DNA of 34,865 bases from Actinomadura opuntiae (GTDB taxonomy: Bacteria > Actinomycetota > Actinomycetes > Streptosporangiales > Streptosporangiaceae). The stretch spans positions 1-34,865 of the forward strand of contig NZ_JASNWF010000045.1 of assembly GCF_030283205.1 (NCBI RefSeq). Reading direction: 5' to 3'. The notes below the pieces were generated by a model that was given only the letters and a program-made list of their open reading frames with translations, was not told the DNA's origin and did not search any database. The translations under genes were made by a program, and so were the position numbers. Within the stretch, counting starts at the first letter, position 1. Each line of letters begins with the position of its first letter. Of this stretch, positions 21,632-28,207 are shown piece by piece.

Positions 21632-23449
21632 ATGAGGCGGCATGCGCTGGTGTTCGGAGCCGGCGGGTTCATCGGCCGCCACCTGGTGCTCGCACTCCAC
21701 CGCCAAGGGATCGCCGTCACGGTGGCGACCCGCAGCGACCGGTCGCACGCGGACCTGAACGCCTGGCTCGCCGACCACGGATGCCGGACGCCCCCGGCCG
21801 AGCTCCGCGTCGACTTCGAGGCGGAGAACCTGGCACAGGGCGACGCCTCGGCCTGGGCGGACGTCAGCGAGGTCTACAACTGCGCGGGCGCCTACCGGTT
21901 CGGCATGGCGGTCGAGGAGGCGCGCCGCGCCAACGTCGACAGCGTCACCGCGATCGCGTCGTTCGCCGCGCGGCTGCCCCGGCTGCGGCGGCTGGTGCAC
22001 GTGTCGGGCTACCGGGTGGGCGGCCAGGATCCCGCGACGGTCCCGTGGAGCGACGATCTCGTGCGCCGCACCTACGGGCGCCTCGGCGCCTACGAGGCGT
22101 CCAAGATGGAGGCGGACGCGGTGTTCCAGGCCACCGCCGACCGGCTCGGCGTCCCCTGGTCCATCGTCAACCCCAGCAGCGTGATCGGGGACGCCGCGAC
22201 CGGCGAGTCCGACCAGCAGCTCGGCCTCGCCGCGAGCCTGGCGCAGCTCTGGCGGGGCTCGCTCGCGGCCCTGCCCGGCGGCGCGCGGACGTTCGTCCCC
22301 GTGATCACCGTCGACCACCTGGCGCGCTTCATGACCCTGCTCCCGGACGACCCGGAGACCGCCCGCGGATCGTTCTGGGTCCTCGACGACCGCACTCCCC
22401 CACTGCCCGACCTGCTCTCACTCACCGGCCGGCACTACGGGGTGCGGGTACCGCGGATGCGGCTGCCGGTACCGGTGATCAAGCGGTTGCCATCCGCCCT
22501 GACCAAAGCCGGCACGGAGACCCTGAGCTTCCTGTCGGACGACCGCTACCCCACGGGCCCCGCCCACGCGCTCGCCGAGCGGCACGGATTGCCGATGCCC
22601 GACACCACCGGCGCGATCCTGCGGTGGGCCGACCACCTGGCCGCCCACCGCTTCGGGGCGGCGCCCACGCGGGGACCGGCGCGGCGGTTCACCCGGTACG
22701 CGGGCGTCCGGACGTTCGAGCTCGGCGAACCGGACGCCCCGACCGTCGTCCTGCCCGGTCTCCCGGTCAACGCCGACTCCTGGGCCGCGGTGGTCGCCGA
22801 CCTCGGGCACGCGCGCGCCGTGGACCTGCCCGGGCTCGGCCTGAGCGCCGGCAGCCCCCGCGACCTGGAGGCGTGGCTGGACGCGCTGGTCGAGCACACC
22901 GGCTCCGTGCATCTGGTGGGCCACTCCATCTGCGCGGCCGCCGCCCTGCAGACGGCCTTGCGGCATCCGGAGCGGATCACCGGACTGACGCTGGTGGCAC
23001 CGTTCTTCCTCCAGCCCCGCGCCGGGCTCGCCACGCGGATGCCGCTGCTGACCCGCCCCTACCTGGGGCGCGCGCGTCCCGAGTCCCTCGCGCGGCTGCT
23101 CACCGGGTCCACCGCGCAGGCCGAAGCGCTCGCCTCCTGCGCCGAGGACCTGCGCCGCGGCCGTGTCGCCGCCCACGCCGCGAGGCTCTTGGCCGCCGCC
23201 GGCCGCGAGCGGTGGCGCGAGGAACTGCGGGACGGCCTGCGGCGGTACCCCGGCAACCTGCATTTCATTACCGGCACCGAGGATCCCCTCACCGGCGACG
23301 GAAGAGCGCTCATCGACTCGTTCGGTGAGCGCGCGACGGTGACCGTGATCGAGGGCGCGGGTCATCATCCGCAGCTGACCCACGGCCAAGAACTGGCGCG
23401 AGCGATCGGCGGTCACCTGCCGTCCGCGCGGCCCGAGGTGCGCGCCTGA
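21632..23449 (+). CDS. Fusion of NAD(P)-epimerase-like SDR and alpha/beta hydrolase
   Basis: This 605-residue protein joins two enzymes. Residues ~1-335 are an extended short-chain dehydrogenase/epimerase: nucleotide loop GAGGFIGRH at 9-17, VHVSGYRVGG, catalytic Y154-x3-K158 (YEASK), and the conserved VNPSSVIGD that follows. Residues ~350-605 are an alpha/beta hydrolase: nucleophile elbow VGHSICAA with S432, a later Asp (TGTEDPL) and His (GAGHHPQL, 578/579). The ATG at 21632 has GGAGG seven bases upstream; an ATG at 21608 without such a site would add eight residues. Both halves keep their catalytic motifs, so two sequential reactions on one substrate are plausible. The substrate is unknown. 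No partner genes flank it. Confidence 0.85.
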   Translation: MRRHALVFGAGGFIGRHLVLALHRQGIAVTVATRSDRSHADLNAWLADHGCRTPPAELRVDFEAENLAQGDASAWADVSEVYNCAGAYRFGMAVEEARRANVDSVTAIASFAARLPRLRRLVHVSGYRVGGQDPATVPWSDDLVRRTYGRLGAYEASKMEADAVFQATADRLGVPWSIVNPSSVIGDAATGESDQQLGLAASLAQLWRGSLAALPGGARTFVPVITVDHLARFMTLLPDDPETARGSFWVLDDRTPPLPDLLSLTGRHYGVRVPRMRLPVPVIKRLPSALTKAGTETLSFLSDDRYPTGPAHALAERHGLPMPDTTGAILRWADHLAAHRFGAAPTRGPARRFTRYAGVRTFELGEPDAPTVVLPGLPVNADSWAAVVADLGHARAVDLPGLGLSAGSPRDLEAWLDALVEHTGSVHLVGHSICAAAALQTALRHPERITGLTLVAPFFLQPRAGLATRMPLLTRPYLGRARPESLARLLTGSTAQAEALASCAEDLRRGRVAAHAARLLAAAGRERWREELRDGLRRYPGNLHFITGTEDPLTGDGRALIDSFGERATVTVIEGAGHHPQLTHGQELARAIGGHLPSARPEVRA

Positions 23450-23485
23450 CGACGATCGGCCAGAGCGCGAGGGACGGCGCCGCGG

Positions 23486-23701
23486 TCAGGCCGTCTGCTC
23501 CATGAGGGCCGCGAACTCCTCCAAGGAGATCTTCCCGTCGCGGTTGGCGTCGGCCGCCACGACGACCTCCACGGCCCGCGTCTCGCTGATGTCCCGGCCG
23601 AGCTTGGACATCAGGTTCTTCAGTTCGGCCGTGGAGATGTACCCGTCGCCGTCTACGTCCACCAGCTCGAACGTCGCCCGGTACTCGTTCACGTCGGCCA
23701 T
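23486..23701 (-). CDS. Two-EF-hand calcium-binding protein
   Basis: This 71-residue acidic protein is made of two EF-hands only. Loop 1 is DVDGDGYISTAE and loop 2 is DANRDGKISLEE; both have D at positions 1, 3 and 5 (loop 2: D, N, D) and E at position 12, as needed for calcium binding. Helices flank each loop. This is the compact actinobacterial calmodulin-like type. It has no signal peptide, so it is cytosolic. GAGGAG lies upstream of ATG 23701. It converges on the fusion gene. It could buffer or sense Ca2+; partners are not visible. Confidence 0.95.
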   Translation of the reverse strand: MADVNEYRATFELVDVDGDGYISTAELKNLMSKLGRDISETRAVEVVVAADANRDGKISLEEFAALMEQTA

Positions 23702-23805
23702 GGGACTTGCTCCTCTTGCTGATCGTATGAGGAGGCGACGCTAGCAGTCATTGAATCAACCCGGCGCCTTCACGTAGTAAGGTAAGGCCGGGCGCGGGCG
23801 TCGGC

Positions 23806-23811
23806 CATAAT
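23806..23811 (+). promoter_or_regulatory. -10-like hexamer for leaderless phosphodiesterase mRNA
   Basis: CATAAT ends eight bases before the GTG at 23819, the distance expected between a -10 box and a transcription start at the start codon. No ribosome-binding site precedes that GTG. A matching -35 was not found. Confidence 0.5.
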
Positions 23812-23818
23812 CGGACGG

Positions 23819-24625
23819 GTGCCCCGCTCGTACGCCTTCCTCGACCACCCGGGCCCGATCCCGTTCGCCCACCGCGGCGGCGCGAGCGGCCGGCCGGAGA
23901 ACTCGATGGCCGCCTTCCAGCGCGCGATCGACCTCGGTTACCGCTACCTGGAGACCGACGCCCACGCCACCGCCGACGGCGTCGTCGTCGCCTTCCACGA
24001 CCGCACGCTCGACCGGGTGACCGACCGGACGGGAATGATCGCGCGGCTGCCCTACGCCGAGGTCGCCAAGGCCCGCATCCGCGGCGCCGAGCCGATCCCC
24101 CGCCTGGAGGAGATCCTGTCGGCCTGGCCGCAGGCGCGGGTCAACATCGATCTCAAGGACGCGCCGGTCATCGGCCCGCTCGCCGAGGTCCTGCACCGCA
24201 CCCGCGCGTGGGACCGGGTGTGCATCACCTCCTTCTCCACCCGCCGGCTGGCGCAGATGCGCGCGCGCCTCCCGCTGTTCACCCGCGAGGACGTGTGCAT
24301 GGCGCTCGGCCCGCGGGGTCTGATGGCGCTGCGCGCCAGGTCGTACGGCGGCCCGACGGCGAAGCTGGTCAGGCTGGCCGCGACGGGCGTGGCGTGCGCG
24401 CAGGTCCCCTACGGCCTCGGGCCCGTCCCGTTCGTCACCGAGGCGTTCCTCTCCGAGGCGCACCGCCTCGGCCTGAAGGTGCACGCCTGGACGGTCAACG
24501 ATCCCGCCGCGATGAACCGGCTCCTCGACCTCGGCATCGACGGCATCATGACCGACGACCTGGTCGCCCTGCGCCACGTCATGGCGTCCCGCGACCTGTG
24601 GCCTCGGTCCGCCCCGGCCTCCTGA
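23819..24625 (+). CDS. Glycerophosphodiester phosphodiesterase family protein
   Basis: This 268-residue TIM-barrel enzyme shows the GDPD signature: AHRGGASGRPENSMAAF near the N-terminus (catalytic His, Arg, and the PEN Glu), LETDAHATADGVVVAFHD with E/D metal ligands and catalytic His, and VNIDLKD later. It cleaves glycerophosphodiesters to glycerol-3-phosphate and an alcohol, with a divalent metal ion. The C-terminal KVHAWTVND and DGIMTDDL motifs complete the barrel. No signal peptide is seen, so it is cytosolic. The start is GTG 23819, apparently leaderless. It is transcribed alone. Confidence 0.93.
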   Translation: MPRSYAFLDHPGPIPFAHRGGASGRPENSMAAFQRAIDLGYRYLETDAHATADGVVVAFHDRTLDRVTDRTGMIARLPYAEVAKARIRGAEPIPRLEEILSAWPQARVNIDLKDAPVIGPLAEVLHRTRAWDRVCITSFSTRRLAQMRARLPLFTREDVCMALGPRGLMALRARSYGGPTAKLVRLAATGVACAQVPYGLGPVPFVTEAFLSEAHRLGLKVHAWTVNDPAAMNRLLDLGIDGIMTDDLVALRHVMASRDLWPRSAPAS

Positions 24626-24646
24626 GCGAGCGTCGCCGGCGCCGGT

Positions 24647-24943
24647 TCAGCGGCCGAAGCCGGGCGGGCGCGGCGGGCCGCCCGGACGGTACTCCGCCGC
24701 GATCCGCAGCGGCGCGTGCTGCGGACGCTCGGGCTGCTGCCCGGCGGCCGGGCCGGCCCGGGTGAGGTCGAGGCGCCCTGCGCGCAGGCTCTCCAGCAGT
24801 TCCAGGTCCTCCGCCGACACGAGGGCGGCCATCACCTTCCCACGCCGGGTCAGCGCCACGCGCTCCCCCGTGTAGGCGACCCGGTTCACCAGGTCGGCGA
24901 ACTCCTTGCGTGCCTCCGTCACCGGCTTTTCCACGCTGTTCAT
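24647..24943 (-). CDS. Phd/YefM-type antitoxin-like protein without adjacent toxin
   Basis: The N-terminal ~55 residues are a Phd/YefM DNA-binding domain: VTEARKEFADLVNRVAYTGE followed by RVALTRRGKVMAALVSAEDL. The following ~40 residues are Pro/Gly/Arg-rich (GQQPERPQHAPLR...), unlike the toxin-binding tail of usual antitoxins. Total length is 98 residues. No RelE/ParE/Doc-like toxin lies on either side: downstream is a convergent phosphodiesterase and upstream a divergent clpP. It may therefore be an orphan that works as a DNA-binding regulator, perhaps of clpP, or its toxin has been lost. GGAG lies 11 bases upstream of the ATG. Confidence 0.8.
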   Translation of the reverse strand: MNSVEKPVTEARKEFADLVNRVAYTGERVALTRRGKVMAALVSAEDLELLESLRAGRLDLTRAGPAAGQQPERPQHAPLRIAAEYRPGGPPRPPGFGR

Positions 24944-24997
24944 CGTATAGCGAACTCCGCTGGCCCCCTCTCGCCGCCGAGTGTAGGTTTACGAAAC

Positions 24998-25019
24998 GTA
25001 CAGAACGTACGCTCTGTAC
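24998..25019. promoter_or_regulatory. Palindromic operator upstream of clpP pair
   Basis: GTACAGA (24998-25004) and TCTGTAC (25013-25019) are perfect reverse complements around ACGTACGC; an extra CGTAC is in the spacer. The repeat ends 17 bases before the clpP ATG, overlapping the expected promoter or 5' leader. It lies between the clpP operon and the divergent antitoxin-like gene. clpP paralogue operons of actinomycetes are known to be repressor-controlled; the binder here is not known. Confidence 0.6.
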
Positions 25020-25036
25020 AGACGAGCGGAGGGTGC

Positions 25037-25681
25037 ATGTTCGACCGACCAGAGGAGACCCGTCCGGCGCCGCGGCCGGAGACGTTCGCGCCGCGGACGA
25101 TGGCGAAGGTGGCCGAGGCGCCGCAGCTGGCGGACGCCCAGCTGTACGAGCGGCTGCTGGCCCAGCGGATCGTGTTCCTCGGCACCGAGATCGACGACCA
25201 GGTCGCCAACCGGGTCAACGCGCAGCTGCTGCTCCTCGCCGCGAACGACGGGCAGCGGGACATCACCATCTACATCAACTCCCCCGGCGGCGTGGTCGAC
25301 GCCGGGATGGCGGTCTACGACATGATGCAGTTCGTCCCGAACGACATCTCGACGGTGGCGATGGGGATGGCCGCCTCGATGGGGCAGACGCTGCTGTGCG
25401 CGGGGACGCCCGGCAAGCGGTACGCGCTGCGGCACGCGCGGGTGATGATGCACCAGCCGCACGGCGGGATCGGCGGCACCGCGTCCGACATCAAGATCCA
25501 GGCGGAGCAGTCGCTGTACCTCAAGCGGACCCTCGCCGAGCGGACCGCCTTCCACACCGGCCAGCCGCTGGAGAGGATCGAGGCCGACAGCGACCGGGAC
25601 CGCTGGTTCACCGCCGAGCAGGCCCGCGAGTACGGCTTCGTCGACCACGTCATCGACAGCACCGACCGGGTCGGGTCGTGA
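25037..25681 (+). CDS. clpP: ATP-dependent Clp protease proteolytic subunit (first of a pair)
   Basis: The 214-residue serine peptidase matches ClpP throughout. The triad is Ser114 in GMAASMGQ, His139 in MMHQPHGG and Asp188 in SDRDRWF. INSPGG (oxyanion loop) and the handle-helix region IQAEQSLYLKRTL are also typical. ClpP forms tetradecameric barrels that degrade unfolded proteins supplied by Clp ATPases. The ~35-residue N-terminal extension (up to APQLAD) may be a propeptide. The stop shares one base with the next clpP ATG, so the two subunits are coupled and probably co-assemble, as in actinobacterial hetero-oligomers. No tig or clpX follows, which points to an accessory pair of the clpP3-clpP4 kind rather than the essential clpP1-clpP2. 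Confidence 0.93.
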   Translation: MFDRPEETRPAPRPETFAPRTMAKVAEAPQLADAQLYERLLAQRIVFLGTEIDDQVANRVNAQLLLLAANDGQRDITIYINSPGGVVDAGMAVYDMMQFVPNDISTVAMGMAASMGQTLLCAGTPGKRYALRHARVMMHQPHGGIGGTASDIKIQAEQSLYLKRTLAERTAFHTGQPLERIEADSDRDRWFTAEQAREYGFVDHVIDSTDRVGS

Positions 25682-26283
25682 TGCGCGCCGAGGGCCGCTA
25701 CACGGTCCCCTCGTTCGTCGAGCGGACGGCGTACGGGATCAAGGAGACCACGCCGTACAACAAGCTGTTCGAGGACCGCATCGTGTTCCTCGGCGCCCCG
25801 GTCGACGACACCACCGCCAACGACGTCACCGCGCAGCTGCTGGCGCTGGAGGGCATGGACCCCGACCGGCCGATCGCGCTGTACATCAACTCGCCGGGCG
25901 GATCGCTGACGGCGATGATGGCGATCTGCGACACGATGCGCTACGTCCGGCCGGAGATCGAGACGACCTGCGTCGGGCAGGCCGGCTCGGCGGCCGCGGT
26001 GCTGCTGGCGGCCGGGTCGCCGGGCTGGCGGGCGGCGCTGGCCAACGCGCGGATCCTGCTGCACGAGCCGTCGGTCGAGGTGTCCCGCGGGTACTCCAGC
26101 GACCTGGAGATCCAGGCGCGGGAGGTGCTGCGGCTGCGCGAGCGGACCGAGGCGATCCTGGCCGAGGCGACCGGGCGCAGCCCCGAGACCGTCCGGCGCG
26201 ACCTGGACCGCGAGCGCTACTTCACCGCCGAGCAGGCCAGGGAGTACGGGCTGATCGACGACGTCCTGACCGGCCGGGGCTAG
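25681..26283 (+). CDS. clpP: Second ClpP subunit, catalytic Asp position is Glu
   Basis: The 200-residue protein retains the ClpP fold: YINSPGG (68-74), nucleophile Ser103 in GQAGSAAAVLL and His128 in LLHEPSVE. In the first ClpP the third triad residue is the Asp of SDRDRW; the equivalent here, by ungapped alignment through FTAEQAREYG, is Glu178 in LDRERY. His is followed by E rather than Q. The subunit could be weakly active or structural within a mixed barrel, with specificity or activation supplied by its partner. The start at 25681 overlaps the first gene's stop (TGATG). The final GLIDDVLTGRG is a normal end. Confidence 0.9.
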   Translation: MRAEGRYTVPSFVERTAYGIKETTPYNKLFEDRIVFLGAPVDDTTANDVTAQLLALEGMDPDRPIALYINSPGGSLTAMMAICDTMRYVRPEIETTCVGQAGSAAAVLLAAGSPGWRAALANARILLHEPSVEVSRGYSSDLEIQAREVLRLRERTEAILAEATGRSPETVRRDLDRERYFTAEQAREYGLIDDVLTGRG

Positions 26284-26358
26284 CCGCGGCCCGCCGGACG
26301 ATCGGCGGGGGCGGCGCGGTGCGGCCGCAAAGAGCAGGGTTGGGCGCGGTGCGATCCG

Positions 26359-26384
26359 GGAATCTTGTGACGGTATCCAGCGTT
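26359..26384 (+). promoter_or_regulatory. SigR-type promoter of rbpA
   Basis: GGAAT (26359-26363), 18 bp, GTT (26382-26384) matches the GGAAT-N18-GTT consensus of the disulfide-stress sigma factor SigR. rbpA is an established SigR target in Streptomyces coelicolor, so both consensus and gene agree. The implied transcript would begin around 26390, about 35 bases before the rbpA start. Confidence 0.8.
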
Positions 26385-26425
26385 GGTCAGGGCAAGACCG
26401 CAAGCCGTCTGGGAGGCACGTGACG

Positions 26426-26770
26426 ATGGCCGAGCGCGCACTTCGCGGCACCCGACTCGGAGCGACGAGCTACGAGAACGATCGCAACACCGATCTGGCC
26501 CCTCGGCAAGAGGTGGACTACACCTGTACGAAGGGCCACCGGTTCACCGTGACGCTCGCAGCCGAGGCCGAGGTGCCGATGACCTGGGAATGCCGCAGCT
26601 GCGGCGCCACGGCCCTGCGGGTCGACGGGGAGCTGCCACAAGCCAAGAAGGGCAAGCCGCCGCGCACTCACTGGGACATGCTCATGGAGCGCAGAACGGT
26701 GGAGGACCTGGAGGAGGTGCTCGCCGAGCGGCTGGAGATCCTGCGTGCGGGGCGCAGGAGATCGGCATGA
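26426..26770 (+). CDS. rbpA: RNA polymerase-binding protein RbpA
   Basis: This 114-residue protein is RbpA, the actinobacterial RNA polymerase accessory factor that binds sigma and promoter DNA and stabilises the open complex. Landmarks are the N-terminal LRGTRLGATSYENDR, the zinc-binding domain with CTKGHRF and CRSCGA, the basic linker QAKKGKPPRTHWDMLMERR and the sigma-interacting C-terminal helix. ATG 26426 is chosen for GGGAGG (26411-26416) at proper distance; GTG 26420 is too close. A SigR-type promoter precedes it and an intrinsic terminator follows, so it is a single-gene unit. Length matches the family. Confidence 0.97.
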   Translation: MAERALRGTRLGATSYENDRNTDLAPRQEVDYTCTKGHRFTVTLAAEAEVPMTWECRSCGATALRVDGELPQAKKGKPPRTHWDMLMERRTVEDLEEVLAERLEILRAGRRRSA

Positions 26771-26791
26771 CCGACCGAGGTCGGTGAGAAG

Positions 26792-26819
26792 GGCCCGCAC
26801 CGCGAGGTGCGGGCCTTTT
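26792..26819 (+). terminator. Intrinsic terminator of rbpA
   Basis: GGCCCGCACC (26792-26801), loop GCGA, GGTGCGGGCC (26806-26815), then TTTT (26816-26819). The 10-bp perfect stem with a T-tract, 21 bases after the rbpA stop, is a classical rho-independent terminator. Upstream AA pairs with the first T residues, so it may also work for the leftward fxsA gene. Confidence 0.92.
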
Positions 26820-26866
26820 GTCGTCCTGTCCCCTCGTGGACCGGGCGTGGACCGGGCGGCGCCGCG

Positions 26867-27409
26867 TCAGGTGCGGGAGGGGTGGTCGTCCTCCTCGACG
26901 ACCTCGCCGCGGACGACGGGACCGCGCGGCGTGCCGGCGTCGCGGTCGTCGGCGCCGGGCCCGAACGGGCCGAGCGGCCCGAAACCGCCCGGGCCGGGGC
27001 CCGCGGCGCCGGGGAAGGTCATCGAGGCGCGGTCGCCGGCGATCCGCATCCGCCGGGCGGTGTACCGGGACGCGAGCCGGCGGACGAGCGGCCGGGTGAA
27101 CGGCAGCACGAACACCAGCCCGACCACGTCGGTGATGAGCCCGGGGATGAGCAGCAGCACGCCGCCGGCCATGACCAGCGCCGCGTCGCCGAGCTCCCGG
27201 TCGGGCGCGACGCCGCGCCGCACGGTCTCCTGCAGGCTGTGCCAGGCGCGGCGCCCCTCGCGGCGGACGATCCAGCCGCCCAGCAGGGTCTCGGCGGCCA
27301 GCAGCCCGATCGTCGGCCAGGCGCCGATCGCCTCCCCGACCTGGACGAGCAGGTAGATCTCCAGAACCGGTGTCAGCAGGAACGCCAGGACCAGTGCTAG
27401 CGGCAGCAT
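26867..27409 (-). CDS. fxsA: FxsA family membrane protein
   Basis: The 180-residue protein has the FxsA core at residues ~1-110: ALVLAFLLTPVLEIYLLVQV (helix 1), a helix with TIGLLAAETLLGGWIVRREG, then LVMAGGVLLLIPGLITDVVG and LVFVLPFTRPLVRR. These match the conserved pattern, including the E-x-Y/L in helix 1 and P-G-L/F-I-T-D motif. The C-terminal ~60 residues are Gly/Pro-rich and cytoplasmic. In E. coli FxsA suppresses F-exclusion of phage T7; the normal role is unknown. It lies downstream of ppm by 37 bp on the same strand, so it may share a transcript. Confidence 0.93.
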   Translation of the reverse strand: MLPLALVLAFLLTPVLEIYLLVQVGEAIGAWPTIGLLAAETLLGGWIVRREGRRAWHSLQETVRRGVAPDRELGDAALVMAGGVLLLIPGLITDVVGLVFVLPFTRPLVRRLASRYTARRMRIAGDRASMTFPGAAGPGPGGFGPLGPFGPGADDRDAGTPRGPVVRGEVVEEDDHPSRT

Positions 27410-27446
27410 GGCTCCATTTTCGGGTCGCGGTGCGCGTGTACCGGGG

Positions 27447-28202
27447 TCAACGCCGGGACGGCCCCGAACGTTTCCCCCCGACGCGCCCGGCGACCCCCCA
27501 CTGGGTGATGCGCAGCGCCGCCTCCATCATCACGTCCCGGCTCATCTTGCTGGTGCCGTGCACGCGCTCGACGAAGGTGATCGGCACCTCGACGACCCGC
27601 AGCCCCTTGCGCAGCGCGCGCAGCGCCAGGTCGATCTGGAAGCAGTAGCCGCGCGAGTCGACCCCGTCCAGGCCGATCTTGTCGAGCGTGGCGGCGCGGA
27701 AGGCGCGGTAGCCGCCGGTGGCGTCGTGCAGCGGGATGCCCAGCATCAGCCGGGCGTAGGTGTTGGCGCCGCGCGACAGCGCCTCGCGGCGCTTGGGCCA
27801 GTTCTCCACCTTGCCGCCGGGCACCCAGCGGGCGCCGATGACCAGGTCGGCGTCCTCCAGGGCGGCCAGCAGCCGGGGCAGCTCCTCGGGCTGGTGGGAG
27901 CCGTCGGCGTCCATCTCCACCATGACGTCGTAGCCGTGCTCGGCGGCCCACCGGAACCCGGCGATGTAGGCGGGGCCGAGGCCCTCCTTGCCGGTGCGGT
28001 GCAGGACCCTGACCTGCTCGTCGGCCGCGGCCATGGCGTCGGCGACCTCGCCGGTGCCGTCCGGGCTGGCGTCGTCCACGACCAGCACGTCCACCGACGG
28101 GACGGCCTTGCGCACCCGGCCGGTGATGCGCTCGATGTTCTCCCGCTCGTTGTAGGTCGGGACGATCACGAGCACCCTGCCGAGCTCGGCTGGGATCTCC
28201 AT
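27447..28202 (-). CDS. ppm: Polyprenol monophosphomannose synthase (GT2)
   Basis: This 251-residue enzyme is a GT2 family glycosyltransferase of the dolichol-phosphate-mannose synthase group, transferring mannose from GDP-mannose to polyprenyl phosphate for lipoglycans and protein O-mannosylation. Motifs: VIVPTYNERENI (start of the fold), VVDDASPDGT (nucleotide), MVEMDADGSHQPE (catalytic DxD region), DLVIGARWVPGG, GTSKMS near the end. There is no C-terminal membrane domain, so anchoring may come from Lnt, with which it is fused in Mycobacterium tuberculosis Ppm1. Here it starts five bases after the lnt stop, with GAGGAG inside the lnt end. Confidence 0.93.
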   Translation of the reverse strand: MEIPAELGRVLVIVPTYNERENIERITGRVRKAVPSVDVLVVDDASPDGTGEVADAMAAADEQVRVLHRTGKEGLGPAYIAGFRWAAEHGYDVMVEMDADGSHQPEELPRLLAALEDADLVIGARWVPGGKVENWPKRREALSRGANTYARLMLGIPLHDATGGYRAFRAATLDKIGLDGVDSRGYCFQIDLALRALRKGLRVVEVPITFVERVHGTSKMSRDVMMEAALRITQWGVAGRVGGKRSGPSRR

Positions 28203-28207
28203 CGGTG

